Part shown: positions 22,485-32,036 of the stretch, piece after piece
Layout: every line of letters begins with the position of its first letter
Position numbering within the stretch: position 1 is the stretch's first letter
Assembly (NCBI GenBank): GCA_910578185.1
Contig: CAJTPN010000024.1
Location: forward strand, 1-43,187
DNA from: an uncultured Acetatifactor sp.
Lineage (GTDB): Bacteria > Bacillota > Clostridia > Lachnospirales > Lachnospiraceae
Direction: 5' to 3'
Length of the DNA stretch: 43,187 bases
Notes under the pieces: generated by a model
What the model saw: only the letters and a program-made list of their open reading frames with translations
What the model was told of the DNA's origin: nothing
Databases searched by the model: none
Translations under genes and position numbers: made by a program

Positions 22485-24872
22485 TTACTTAAAGGTCACG
22501 ATGGTGACGCCTGCATCGCCTTCACCATATTCTCCCAGACGATATTCCTTCACATATTTTAATCGTTTTAAATGGCTGTGCACCGCGTTGCGCAATGCGC
22601 CTGTGCCTTTGCCATGTACTACCCTTACGCTGGGGAGATGTGCCAGATAGGCATCGTCAAGATACTTATCCAGGGCAAAGATAGCTTCATCCACCGTTTT
22701 GCCCAAAAGGTTAATCTCCGTAGAGATGGAGAGCGTCTTTGACATTTTCAGCTTGCCGGATCCGGAGACCACAGGCTGAGAAGCGGGTTTGCTGACAGTA
22801 TTTTCTTCCATGACGGCCAGATCTTTAATATTTGTTTGAATGCGCATAATGCCGCATTGAACGAACAATGCGCCTTTGGCGTCTGGCAGCGTACTCACGG
22901 TTCCTTTAAGCCCCATGGAAACAATTTTGACGCTGTCCCCTTTTTTCAACTTTTTCGGGTCAATGGTCTTTCGAACGGACTGGTTTTTCTGGCCGCCGTT
23001 TACGGAGAGACGTTCATTTTTTTCATTTATTTTGTCACGAACGTTTTGACGTTTTCTTTCCAGATCCTTCATATCCACATTTGCACTGACTTTGTTGAGA
23101 TCACGAATGGTTTCGTCAGCCAGGTCTTTTGCTTCCTGCAGAATCTGACGGGCTTTTTCATTTGCCTCTCGCAGAATACGATCCTTTGACTGATCAAGCT
23201 TTTCATTTTTCTGCCGCAGCTGTTGTTCAAGGGAACGGATATGCTCTTTGTATTCGGCGATTTCTTTCTGCTCTTTCTCAACGGTCAAGCGGCTTTGCTC
23301 CAGGTCTGCGATAACGTCCTCAAAGCTTTTATCTTCTTTTCCGATCTGTTCTCTTGCGGCGTTTATAATCTCCTCGGATAATCCAAGCTTGGACGAGATG
23401 GCAAAGGCGTTGCTCTTGCCGGGAATACCAATCAGCAGCCGATAGGTGGGCTGTAGTGTTTCCACGCTGAATTCACAGCAGGCATTTTCCACAAAGGATG
23501 TGGAGAGGGCGTATATTTTCAGTTCGCTGTAATGGGTGGTTGCCATGGTGCGAATTCCCCTGTCATGGAGGAAATTCAATATGGCTATGGCCAATGCGGC
23601 ACCCTCTGTGGGGTCGGTTCCGGCTCCGAGTTCGTCAAAAAGACACAGGGAATTTTCATCGGCGTGCCCTAGGATGTGGACAATACTTTTCATATGGGAG
23701 GAAAAGGTGGACAGACTTTGTTCAATGCTTTGTTCGTCTCCTATGTCCGCATAGACCTCTTTAAAAACGGATAGCTCGGAACGGTCGGCGGCTGGGATGT
23801 GCAGCCCGGCCTGCCCCATGAGCGTGAATAATCCGACGGTTTTAAGAGAGACGGTCTTGCCCCCTGTATTGGGGCCTGTAATGATCAAGAGATCAAAGTC
23901 CCTGCCCAGGTGAATATCAATGGGTACCACCTTTTTCCTGTCCAGCAGAGGATGGCGGCCTTTTCGTATATGGATATGGTGTTCGGTGTTAAATATAGGT
24001 TCCGTAGCGTTCATATCCATGGCCAGCTCCGCCTTGGCAAATATGAAGTCAAGGAGCGTCATAATTTTCTGGTTATCGGTAAGCTCCTCTGTGTGCACTG
24101 CCGCCTGGGCGCTTAATTCCATAAGGATTTTTTCAATTTCCGCTTTTTCCTCCAGTTCCAGTTCCCGCAGTTTGTTGTTCAGGTCCACCACAGCCGCAGG
24201 CTCGATAAAATAAGTGGATCCTGTGGCGGATTGGTCGTGAACCATGCCAGTGACCTGGGTTTTATATTCTGCTTTAATGGGAATACAATAACGGTTATTT
24301 CGCATGGTAATCACTGCGTCCTGCAGATAAGTGCGGCAGGAGCCGGTGAGCATGGAAGCAAGCTGCGTATGGATTTTGTCGTTGGTCTGCATCATGGATC
24401 GACGAATGCTCTTTAATTTGGGACTGGCGTCGTCGGCAATTTCTTCTTCCGATAAGATACAACGGTTAATTTCGTTTGACAGAAGCGTCAGAGGGGAAAG
24501 GCGCTCAAAGTACTCGGTCAACGAATCATCCGGCAGGTCTTCCCGCTTTTTTCGGCCATATGATTTGATGCGCGCAACATTCTCCAGCATGGAGGCGATT
24601 TTTAATAGTTCGGGGATGGAGAGCGTACTGCCGATTTCAAGGGATTTAATGGAAAAGCCCAGGTCACGGTTATTGCCAAAGGAGGTGCTGCCTGCGGCAA
24701 AGAGGCGTCCTATGGCGTCGGCTGTATTCACCTGATTGGCTCGAATCTCATCCAGGTCGGTGGAAGGAAGCAGCTCCCTGCACATCTTTTTTCCCGGTTC
24801 GGAATTGGCCTTGGCGGTTAACATTTCTATAATTTTGTTATATTCTAAAATTTTTAATGATTTTTGGTTCAT
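22485..24872 (-). CDS. mutS2: MutS2 family ATPase/endonuclease
   Basis: A 795-residue protein. An N-terminal core/lever domain leads to the MutS-type ATPase with Walker A ITGPNTGGKT (about 330-340), Walker B region SLCLFDELGAGTDP (about 405) and THYSELK. A long coiled coil (about 515-620) follows, then a KOW-like strand block and a C-terminal Smr domain (about 715-795) with the HGKGTGALR motif. Length is normal for the family (about 780-795). MutS2 acts in suppression of recombination and, in B. subtilis, in splitting collided ribosomes; it does not do mismatch repair. AAAGGAG precedes ATG 24872. Confidence 0.96.
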   Translation of the reverse strand: MNQKSLKILEYNKIIEMLTAKANSEPGKKMCRELLPSTDLDEIRANQVNTADAIGRLFAAGSTSFGNNRDLGFSIKSLEIGSTLSIPELLKIASMLENVARIKSYGRKKREDLPDDSLTEYFERLSPLTLLSNEINRCILSEEEIADDASPKLKSIRRSMMQTNDKIHTQLASMLTGSCRTYLQDAVITMRNNRYCIPIKAEYKTQVTGMVHDQSATGSTYFIEPAAVVDLNNKLRELELEEKAEIEKILMELSAQAAVHTEELTDNQKIMTLLDFIFAKAELAMDMNATEPIFNTEHHIHIRKGRHPLLDRKKVVPIDIHLGRDFDLLIITGPNTGGKTVSLKTVGLFTLMGQAGLHIPAADRSELSVFKEVYADIGDEQSIEQSLSTFSSHMKSIVHILGHADENSLCLFDELGAGTDPTEGAALAIAILNFLHDRGIRTMATTHYSELKIYALSTSFVENACCEFSVETLQPTYRLLIGIPGKSNAFAISSKLGLSEEIINAAREQIGKEDKSFEDVIADLEQSRLTVEKEQKEIAEYKEHIRSLEQQLRQKNEKLDQSKDRILREANEKARQILQEAKDLADETIRDLNKVSANVDMKDLERKRQNVRDKINEKNERLSVNGGQKNQSVRKTIDPKKLKKGDSVKIVSMGLKGTVSTLPDAKGALFVQCGIMRIQTNIKDLAVMEENTVSKPASQPVVSGSGKLKMSKTLSISTEINLLGKTVDEAIFALDKYLDDAYLAHLPSVRVVHGKGTGALRNAVHSHLKRLKYVKEYRLGEYGEGDAGVTIVTFK

Positions 24873-25036
24873 GGTAGTACTCCTTTATAATCAAAATAAT
24901 TGGTGGAGGCAGACATGGATAAAGATATTATAGCATGTATCAAGAGAAAAGGCGAGAACATTTCAATTAGGAATAGAAAAACATGGGGGGATGTGATAGA
25001 ATGAGGTGCGAAGATTTCTGGAGGAATTAGAATAAA

Positions 25037-26227
25037 ATGAGAGACGGATATGGAAAGACGATCTATGCCTGCTTTATCGCATATATTGTACAGGCTATTA
25101 TTAATAATTTTGCCCCATTACTTTTTCTGATGTTTCGGAGCAGTTATGGTATTCCGCTCTCGCGGATTACCATGTTGGCAACGGTTAATTTTGGGCTGCA
25201 GCTTCTGGTTGATCTGGCATCCGTCGGATTTGTGGATAAAATCGGGTATAGGGCGTCCATGGTAATGGCCAATATTTTTGCGTCTGCGGGTCTGGTGGCG
25301 CTGGCAGTATTGCCGGATTGTGTAGCAGATCCCTTTTTTGGCCTTCTTGTGTCAGTGATTCTATATGCCATTGGAGGCGGTCTGCTGGAGGTTCTGGTCA
25401 GTCCCATTGTTGAGGCCTGTCCTACGGACAATAAGGAACGGGTTATGAGTCTGCTTCATTCTTTTTATTGTTGGGGACATGTGGGAGTTGTATTGATTTC
25501 CACAGTGTTTTTTCATTTGTTTGGTGTTACAAACTGGAAGATATTGGCCTGTGGGTGGGCGTTGGTTCCGCTATATAATGTGTTTTTGTTTGCCAGAGTG
25601 CCCATTGCTTCTTTGATTGAGGAAGGGGAACAGGGTATTTCCGTGAAAGAATTGGCAGGGCGGAAGGTTTTCTGGGTCTTTATGCTGATGATGCTCTGTG
25701 CGGGAGCCAGCGAACAGTCCGTAAGTCAATGGGCTTCTACGTTTGCGGAAAAAGGGCTTGGGGTCAGCAAGACTGTAGGCGACCTGGCGGGGCCTATGGC
25801 ATTTGCCCTTCTTATGGGCAGCGCCAGGGCGTTTTATGGGAAATATGGGGAAAAGCTGGATCTGGAGAAATTTATGAAAGGCAGCAGTATTTTGTGTGTG
25901 CTTTCGTATCTGTGCATCTGTCTCACTGCCAGCCCTGCAGCAGGGTTGATTGGCTGTGCTGTGTGTGGGCTTTCCGTGGGGATTATGTGGCCGGGAACCT
26001 TCAGCAGAGCAGCGGCATGTATTCCAAGGGGCGGCACCGTATTGTTTGCGCTGATGGCCCTTGCAGGGGACCTGGGATGCTCCGGTGGTCCGGCGCTGGT
26101 GGGAATGGTGTCCGGTTTTTTTGGAGAAGATCTGAAAAAGGGAATTTTGGCCGCCGTTGTGTTTCCGGTGCTGCTCCTTTTCGGAATTTTGATTTGCAGG
26201 AAAATGACGGAAAAAGGTCCAGCATAG
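25037..26227 (+). CDS. MFS transporter
   Basis: A 396-residue secondary transporter with about 12 membrane helices in two halves. The loop between helices 2 and 3 has GFVDKIGYRASM, the MFS motif A pattern (G-x-x-x-D-x-x-G-x-R). The middle loop is about residues 200-215. The sequence is most like the FucP/bacterial sugar-type or uncharacterised MFS carriers; the substrate is unknown. GGAGGA lies 11 bases before ATG 25037, slightly long. It is divergent from mutS2 and has no partner gene. The following gene has its own promoter. Confidence 0.85.
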   Translation: MRDGYGKTIYACFIAYIVQAIINNFAPLLFLMFRSSYGIPLSRITMLATVNFGLQLLVDLASVGFVDKIGYRASMVMANIFASAGLVALAVLPDCVADPFFGLLVSVILYAIGGGLLEVLVSPIVEACPTDNKERVMSLLHSFYCWGHVGVVLISTVFFHLFGVTNWKILACGWALVPLYNVFLFARVPIASLIEEGEQGISVKELAGRKVFWVFMLMMLCAGASEQSVSQWASTFAEKGLGVSKTVGDLAGPMAFALLMGSARAFYGKYGEKLDLEKFMKGSSILCVLSYLCICLTASPAAGLIGCAVCGLSVGIMWPGTFSRAAACIPRGGTVLFALMALAGDLGCSGGPALVGMVSGFFGEDLKKGILAAVVFPVLLLFGILICRKMTEKGPA

Positions 26228-26240
26228 TCTTTTGTTTTGG

Positions 26241-26269
26241 TTGAAATTTTTCCCATGTGTGTGTATACT
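26241..26269 (+). promoter_or_regulatory. promoter of the HtrA-like gene
   Basis: TTGAAA (26241-26246) and TATACT (26264-26269) have a 17-bp spacer. Transcription would start near 26276 and give a leader of about 180 bases. Confidence 0.65.
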
Positions 26270-26330
26270 GTAGAGGTCCTGGAACCTGTCCGGCGCTTTT
26301 GCTGATGTTTGCAGGGAGTGGATTTTCTGT

Positions 26331-26418
26331 GTTGAGCGTTAAAGGATTGATGCTTTGTGGCTTACGGCTGGGCTTTATTCTGCCATGTAAAATTTATAAT
26401 CCGGTTGGAACGCTCAAC
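26331..26418 (+). ncRNA. structured 5' leader, 10-bp closing stem
   Basis: A perfect 10-base inverted repeat GTTGAGCGTT (26331-26340) / AACGCTCAAC (26409-26418) encloses 68 bases in the leader of the HtrA-like gene. Chance is possible, but the position within an untranslated leader suggests an RNA fold. I cannot match it to a known riboswitch class. The ribosome site AGAGAGGAG is outside the stem. Confidence 0.35.
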
Positions 26419-26457
26419 TGTGGTTGAGAGATTTCGGATTTGAAGAGAGGAGCTTAA

Positions 26458-27798
26458 ATGCCTGATTTAGAGCAAGACGGTGAAAATGATTTTCTGATAG
26501 AGAAGATCAAGGTGAAACCGGTAAACAAGAGGAAACTAATCCGAAAGACGTTGATAACAGCCGCTATGGCAGTTATCTTTGGGCTGATTGCGTGTTTTAC
26601 TTTTCTGATACTGGAGCCGGTTATCAATAACTGGCTTTATCCGGAAGAAGATCCTCCGGTAATCGTGTTTCCGGAGGATTTGGAGGAGATGCTGCCGGAA
26701 GAGATGTTGGCGGAAAACCTTCCCACGGAAAGCCCTGAACCCACCTCTGCTCCGGAGCAGGAAGGGGTGGTGCTGGAAAGTGAGCAGATTCAGGAAATTC
26801 TCTCAAAAGTCACGTTGGATTTGGATAATTATGTGGAGCTGTACAGCGTTATGTCAGCATATGTGAGTAAGATTAAGAACTGTATGGTAAGCATAACGGC
26901 TATAAAGTCTGCGGTCAGCTGGTTCAGTGATGTGCAGGAGAGCAGAAATCTTTGCTCCGGTGTGATTATTTTTGATACCGGAAGAGAATTGCTGGTACTG
27001 ACGGATTATTCTTCCGTTATGCTTGCAGAAAAGCTGCTGTTAACTTTTCAAAATAATGTCATAGTGGAAGCGACATTAAAGCGCCAGGATCCGGAAACGG
27101 ATCTGGCGGTGTTGGCGGTAGATCTGGAGGATATGCCGGAGGAACTTATAGAGGAAGGCTTTTCCGTAGCGCCGTTAGGCTCTTCTAATGTGTGGAATCT
27201 GACAGGTATGCCGGTGGTGGCGCTGGGAAGCCCCATGGGGAGCAGTAATTCTGTGGCTTATGGGATGATTACATCGGCCAATACCACATTGTCGCTGACG
27301 GATAGAAATTATAACCTGCTGATGACGGATATCAGCGGAAGCCGGAACGCCAGCGGTGTGCTCTTTAATTTAAAAGGACAGTTGATAGGTGTTATCACTA
27401 ATAAGCGCGCGGAAGCGGATATGGAGAATCTAATAGGCGCATTCGGTATTTCGGAGCTGCAAAAGATTGTGGAGAAAATGTCCAATGCCAGCGATGTGGC
27501 TTATATGGGGATTAAGGGCGGGGATGTGCCCCGGGAAGTACATCAGGAATTTGGCGTGCCTTATGGGGCATATGTGGAAAAGATCGACATTAATTCCCCT
27601 GCAATGCGTGCGGGAATTCAGCAGGGCGATGTGATTACGGGGATTAATGATACTACATTTACTTCTTTCCGGGGGTACAGTAACTTCCTGCTGCAGGCGG
27701 AACCGGAGCAGACAGTAGACGTGAGCGTAATGCGACAGGCCCAGGGCGGCGAGTACAGGGAAATGAGTTTCAGTATAGAGCTGGAAAAGATGAAATAA
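26458..27798 (+). CDS. HtrA/DegP-like pseudo-protease with PDZ domain
   Basis: A 446-residue single-pass protein: cytoplasmic N terminus (1-30), TM at about 35-58, a Pro/Glu-rich linker (about 60-110), a trypsin-like S1C domain (about 160-330) and a PDZ domain (about 345-440: YMGIKGGD, PYGAYVEKI, AGIQQGDVI). The layout is that of Gram-positive HtrA. The catalytic positions are changed. The usual LTNYHVV is LTDYSSV here (Ser185 replaces His), and GNSGGP is RNASGV (Ala298 replaces the nucleophile Ser); Asp215 in DPETDLAVL remains. It should not be an active serine protease and may act as a chaperone, adaptor or sensor. The frame is intact, so it is maintained. Confidence 0.85.
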   Translation: MPDLEQDGENDFLIEKIKVKPVNKRKLIRKTLITAAMAVIFGLIACFTFLILEPVINNWLYPEEDPPVIVFPEDLEEMLPEEMLAENLPTESPEPTSAPEQEGVVLESEQIQEILSKVTLDLDNYVELYSVMSAYVSKIKNCMVSITAIKSAVSWFSDVQESRNLCSGVIIFDTGRELLVLTDYSSVMLAEKLLLTFQNNVIVEATLKRQDPETDLAVLAVDLEDMPEELIEEGFSVAPLGSSNVWNLTGMPVVALGSPMGSSNSVAYGMITSANTTLSLTDRNYNLLMTDISGSRNASGVLFNLKGQLIGVITNKRAEADMENLIGAFGISELQKIVEKMSNASDVAYMGIKGGDVPREVHQEFGVPYGAYVEKIDINSPAMRAGIQQGDVITGINDTTFTSFRGYSNFLLQAEPEQTVDVSVMRQAQGGEYREMSFSIELEKMK

Positions 27799-27824
27799 AC
27801 TTGTGTATCGGGGGATATAAGACA

Positions 27825-27890
27825 GTCTCAAAGCGGAAGGCATCCAGAAGAAATTTCAGACGTTTCATCGGATGAACATCTCTTCGCCAT
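27825..27890. repeat. interspersed hairpin repeat, copy B
   Basis: It shares the order ACAGTCTC-AAGCG-AA-GC-TCC-GAAATTTCAGACG with copy A at 17408-17482. Its arms AGAAGAAATTTCA and TGAACATCTCTTC still pair imperfectly, so pairing is kept although the bases differ. It lies between the HtrA-like gene and yhaM. Confidence 0.5.
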
Positions 27891-27959
27891 ATGGGTGCAA
27901 AAGCAAAGAGAACCGGAATCAAAATAAGCTTGCGGATCGGGCTTGGAAAGGTGAAATCA

Positions 27960-28904
27960 ATGAAATATTTAAGAGATTTAAAAGAAGGCGACAGAGTATT
28001 TGATATTTACCTCTGCAAACACAGACAGGCGGCTGTGACAAAAAATGGCAAGGCCTATGAAAACGTGATTTTGCAGGATAGAACGGGAACCATGGACGCA
28101 AAGATCTGGGAACCTAATAATCCGGGTATCGGTGAATTTGATGTGTTTGATTACATAGAGGTCTACGGGGATGTAAATAGTTTCCAGAGTACTCTGCAGG
28201 TCAGCATTAAGAGAATTAGAGTTTGTAAAGATGGGGAATATAATCCGGAAGACTATCTTCCGGTCAGCTCCAAGAGTATCGACGGGATGTATCAGGAATT
28301 GCTGGGCATAGTGAAAAGTATCGGCAATCCGTATTTGAAACAGCTTCTGGAAGGCTTTTTTGTGCAGGACGAAGCATTTGCAAAAGCTTTTCGCAATTCT
28401 TCTGCGGCAAAAACGGTGCATCATGGGTTTGTGGGCGGATTATTGGAGCATACTCTTAGTGTGACAAAATTATGCGACTATTATTGTGGAGCATATCCTA
28501 TTTTAAAAAGAGATTTGCTGCTGACTGTGGCAATGTGCCATGATATCGGCAAAACCAAGGAAATATCTCCCTTTCCAGAAAATGACTACACGGATGACGG
28601 ACAACTGTTGGGACATATTGTCATGGGAGCGCAGATGGTGGCGGAGCGTGCCGCCCGGATTGAGGGCTTTCCCCATACAATGCTGGCCCAGGTGCAACAT
28701 TGTATTTTGGCACATCACGGGAAATATGAGTATGGTTCACCTAAGATTCCGGCATTGATGGAGGCGGTGGCACTAAACTATGCGGACGACACGGACGCCA
28801 AGCTGGAGACCTTTAAGGAATTGCTGGAAAATAACAGCGAGAACCAGGGCTGGTTTGGTTATAACAGGCTGTTTGAGTCAAATTTACGCGCAACCAGGGA
28901 CTAA
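27960..28904 (+). CDS. yhaM: 3'-5' exoribonuclease YhaM
   Basis: A 314-residue cytoplasmic enzyme that shortens RNA (and ssDNA) 3' ends. An N-terminal OB-fold (about 10-100, VILQDRTGTMDAKIW) binds nucleic acid. The HD phosphohydrolase domain follows: HHGFVGGLLEHTLSV (about 138-152), CHDIGKTKE (about 174-182) and later histidines in HCILAHHGKYEYGSP. With ATG 27960, preceded by GAAAGGTG, the protein is 314 residues, exactly the B. subtilis YhaM length. The frame is open 23 codons further upstream, through the repeat, without a site. fprA follows after 76 bp. Confidence 0.93.
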   Translation: MKYLRDLKEGDRVFDIYLCKHRQAAVTKNGKAYENVILQDRTGTMDAKIWEPNNPGIGEFDVFDYIEVYGDVNSFQSTLQVSIKRIRVCKDGEYNPEDYLPVSSKSIDGMYQELLGIVKSIGNPYLKQLLEGFFVQDEAFAKAFRNSSAAKTVHHGFVGGLLEHTLSVTKLCDYYCGAYPILKRDLLLTVAMCHDIGKTKEISPFPENDYTDDGQLLGHIVMGAQMVAERAARIEGFPHTMLAQVQHCILAHHGKYEYGSPKIPALMEAVALNYADDTDAKLETFKELLENNSENQGWFGYNRLFESNLRATRD

Positions 28905-28980
28905 AGTGTGAAAACCCCCAGATGCGTCTATGATTTTTGGAGGGCAGTGTGGAGTGAGCGGAATAAAAAGGAGGCAGAGT

Positions 28981-30129
28981 ATGAAAGTGACAGAGGATGT
29001 TTTTTATGTAGGTGTAAATGATCATGAGATTGATTTGTTTGAGGGACAATATAGGGTCCCAAACGGAATCTCATATAATTCCTATGTGATTATGGATGAA
29101 AAAATTGCGGTGATGGATACTGTGGATGGAGCGTTTGGGCCGAAGTGGCTTGCGAACGTAGAGGCAGTGCTGCAGGGTAGGACGCCGGAATATCTGGTAA
29201 TTCAGCATATGGAGCCGGACCATTCCGCCAATATTCCTCTTTTTCTGGAAAGATATCCCAGTGCCAGGATTGTTGCCACGCCGCAGGCACTTAAGATGAT
29301 GCATCAGTTTTTCGGGCTGGAATCCGGCGAGGGTCAGGTGAGTGCGGCAAACGGCGGAGAGCTGGATTTAGGAACCCATAAGCTGCAATTTGTCTATGCG
29401 CCCATGGTGCATTGGCCGGAAGTAATGATGACTTATGACACAAAGGACAAAATACTGTTTTCTGCCGATGGATTTGGAAAATTTGGCGCGCTTGACGCAG
29501 AGGGGAATTGGGCGGATGAGGCACGCCGTTATTATATCGGCATCGTAGGCAAATACGGCGCGCCAGTACAGACCGTACTGAAAAAGGCAGCAGGATTGGA
29601 TATTCTTATGATTTGTCCGTTGCATGGACCTGTTTTAAATGAAAACCTTGATTATTATTTAAAGCTCTATGACATATGGTCTTCTTATGAGGCGGAGAGC
29701 AAAGGGGTCACGGTTGCATATGCCTCAGCGTACGGTCATACAAGGGAAGCCGCATTATACCTGGCGGAGGAGCTTGGCAAGAACGGTACGGCTGTGGCAG
29801 TATATGACTTGGCGAGGGATGATATGTCAGCGGCGCTGGCAGATGCCTTTCGTTATGACAAGCTGGTTTTGGCATGTAATACTTATGACGGGGGAATCAA
29901 TCCCTTTATGAATGATTTTATTACACGTCTTACAGGGCATAATTTCCAGAAGCGTACGGTTGCGCTGATTGAAAACGGTTCCTGGGCGCCTGTGGCGTCA
30001 AAGACCATGCGAGCCATGTTGGAGAAAAGCAAGGAGATCACCTACGTAGAACAGAATATAACCATACTGTCCTCTGTAAAACCGGAAAATAAAGAGCAGT
30101 TAAAGGCATTGGCAAAGGAATTGGCGTAA
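28981..30129 (+). CDS. fprA: flavodiiron protein (FprA, O2/NO reductase)
   Basis: A 382-residue cytosolic enzyme that reduces O2 to water (or NO to N2O) and protects anaerobes. The N-terminal beta-lactamase-like diiron domain has QHMEPDHSANI (HxExDH iron ligands, about residues 78-88), a further His near 146 (VHWPE) and CPLHGP (about 225). The C-terminal flavodoxin domain begins at about 253 (VTVAYASAYGHTREAA) and binds FMN. AAGGAGG sits 7 bases before ATG 28981, which fixes the start over the longer frame at 28930. No rubredoxin gene is adjacent. It suggests a strict anaerobe with oxygen-stress defence. Confidence 0.95.
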   Translation: MKVTEDVFYVGVNDHEIDLFEGQYRVPNGISYNSYVIMDEKIAVMDTVDGAFGPKWLANVEAVLQGRTPEYLVIQHMEPDHSANIPLFLERYPSARIVATPQALKMMHQFFGLESGEGQVSAANGGELDLGTHKLQFVYAPMVHWPEVMMTYDTKDKILFSADGFGKFGALDAEGNWADEARRYYIGIVGKYGAPVQTVLKKAAGLDILMICPLHGPVLNENLDYYLKLYDIWSSYEAESKGVTVAYASAYGHTREAALYLAEELGKNGTAVAVYDLARDDMSAALADAFRYDKLVLACNTYDGGINPFMNDFITRLTGHNFQKRTVALIENGSWAPVASKTMRAMLEKSKEITYVEQNITILSSVKPENKEQLKALAKELA

Positions 30130-30263
30130 GGTTTGGAACTGACGGAGGTTAGTGTCAAAAGAGGATGGCTTGCAGCAGTTTAGGGCCTGCATAACGATAT
30201 TTTTACTTAAGCTGTTTATGGGTACAGCAATACGAATAAGACTGCAAATGTAAGAGGTATGAG

Positions 30264-32036
30264 ATGGAGCTTCGGAAAAATGATTATGTGCGGGTAAGAA
30301 TTCAGGATATCGGAAGTGAGGGCCAGGGGATTGGCAAAGTGGATGGTTATACACTTTTCATACAGGGGGCCGTTGTGGGTGATCTGGTAGAGGTGAAAAT
30401 TGTAAAGAGTAAGAAAAACTATGCTTTTGCCAGGATGGAGAAGGTGTTGGAGCCTTCTCCTTTCCGTGTGGAGCCTAAGTGCAGCTGCCACAGGCAATGC
30501 GGCGGCTGCCAGCTGCAGACGCTTGCCTATGAAAGGCAGCTGGCGTTCAAGCAGGAAAAGATTCGAAATAACCTGATCCATATTGGCGGTTTCACACCGG
30601 AATATGTGGAGCAACGCATGGAACCTGTCATTGGGATGGATGAACCTTTTCATTATCGCAATAAAGCACAATATCCCATAGGAACAGACAAAGAGGGCAA
30701 TCCTATCGCCGGCTTTTATGCCGGCAGAACCCATAATATCATTGCCAATACAAAATGTTGGATTGGGGCGGAAGAAAATCAGGAGATTTTGGAGTGTATT
30801 CTGGCATATATGGGCCGAAATGGAATACAAGCCTATAATGAGGTCAGCGGAACGGGCCTGGTGCGTCATGTACTCATTCGCAAAGGCTTTACAAGCGGTG
30901 AGATTATGGTATGCCTGGTGCTGAACGGAAAACGGCTTGGAGCTGCCGGTAATTTCCTGCCAAAACAGGAGGAATTGATCTCTGGGCTGACCGGAATAGA
31001 AGGAATGACTAGTATTTCCGTCAGTATTAACATGGAGCGGACCAATGTTATCTTGGGAAAAGAAATACATACCATCTGGGGCAACGGTACCATATCCGAC
31101 ACCATTCATGTCCGGGACATGACAAAACCCGGGTATCCTATGACAGGGGAAGAACTGATTTTTCATATATCTCCCCAATCTTTTTATCAGGTGAATCCGG
31201 TTCAAACGGAGAAACTCTACAGTCTGGTTAGGGAATATGCAGCTCTTACCGGACATGAAACGGTTTGGGATCTGTATTGTGGCATTGGCACGATTTCCCT
31301 TTTCCTGGCCGGAAAGGCCCAAAAAGTCTGCGGAGTGGAGGTAGTTCCCCAGGCGATTTACGATGCCAGGGAGAATGCCGCGAGAAACGGTATTCGCAAT
31401 GCGGAGTTTTTTGTGGGAAAAGCAGAGGATGTGCTGAGAGAATATTATCAGTCAGATTCCTGTAAAAACAGGTGCATTGATTCCGAAAGAACTCTTGCAG
31501 CCGGGGATGAGGAAAAAGCGGAGACGCGAGGTGTTTTGAAGGATAAGGAAACCATTGGCCCCGGCGGCCTGCTGGCGCCGGATGTGATTGTGGTAGACCC
31601 ACCTCGAAAGGGCTGTGATACCGCCTGCCTGGAAGCAATGCTGCGTGCCAGGCCTGAGCGAATCGTTTATGTAAGCTGTGATTCTGCAACACTAGCCAGA
31701 GATTTGAGAGTGTTGTGCGATGGAGGGTATGAGGTTGAGAAAGTTAGGGGGGTGGATCAGTTTGGGATGACGGTGCATGTGGAGACATGTGTCCTTTTGT
31801 CGCGTAAAAAATCAGGAGGCAAATCCACTAAGATTGAGATAGAAATTGACCAAAGTGAAGCAGACAGGCGGGAATGCATCGGTACAGCAACATATCAGGA
31901 AATTAAGGACTATATTTGGGAACATTATCGGACAAAAGTTTCTCCTTTGTACATAGCACAAATCAAGAAAAAGTGTGGTCTTGATGTAGGGGAAAATTTG
32001 ATGACGTATAATAAGTTTCGCAAATTAATTTCATAA
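30264..32036 (+). CDS. rlmD: 23S rRNA m5U methyltransferase, tail replaced by IS
   Basis: A RumA-type enzyme that methylates uridine in 23S rRNA. Domains: N-terminal TRAM (1-60), 4Fe-4S cysteines in CSCHRQCGGC, and a SAM-binding Rossmann fold (about 330-510) with DLYCGIGTISLFLAG, VVDPPRKGCD and the nucleophile Cys in YVSCDSATLARDL. A poorly conserved insert lies before the DPPRKGC motif. The C-terminal extension (from YQEIKDYIWEHY) is an add-on I know from clostridial methyltransferases. After GLDVGEN the frame runs into an IS256-type element, so the last 12 residues are IS-encoded. The true tail (35 codons) lies at 33370-33475. The catalytic core is intact, so activity may survive. Confidence 0.9.
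   Translation: MELRKNDYVRVRIQDIGSEGQGIGKVDGYTLFIQGAVVGDLVEVKIVKSKKNYAFARMEKVLEPSPFRVEPKCSCHRQCGGCQLQTLAYERQLAFKQEKIRNNLIHIGGFTPEYVEQRMEPVIGMDEPFHYRNKAQYPIGTDKEGNPIAGFYAGRTHNIIANTKCWIGAEENQEILECILAYMGRNGIQAYNEVSGTGLVRHVLIRKGFTSGEIMVCLVLNGKRLGAAGNFLPKQEELISGLTGIEGMTSISVSINMERTNVILGKEIHTIWGNGTISDTIHVRDMTKPGYPMTGEELIFHISPQSFYQVNPVQTEKLYSLVREYAALTGHETVWDLYCGIGTISLFLAGKAQKVCGVEVVPQAIYDARENAARNGIRNAEFFVGKAEDVLREYYQSDSCKNRCIDSERTLAAGDEEKAETRGVLKDKETIGPGGLLAPDVIVVDPPRKGCDTACLEAMLRARPERIVYVSCDSATLARDLRVLCDGGYEVEKVRGVDQFGMTVHVETCVLLSRKKSGGKSTKIEIEIDQSEADRRECIGTATYQEIKDYIWEHYRTKVSPLYIAQIKKKCGLDVGENLMTYNKFRKLIS
31992..31999 (+). repeat. left 8-bp target-site duplication
   Basis: GAAAATTT directly before the IS left end. 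The identical octamer follows the right end at 33362-33369. IS256-family elements typically duplicate 8-9 bp. Confidence 0.85.

Noticed and set aside
30216..31322. 368-codon minus-strand frame opposite rlmD
   Set aside because: The opposite strand encodes all RlmD motifs; the product has no domain and no ribosome site.
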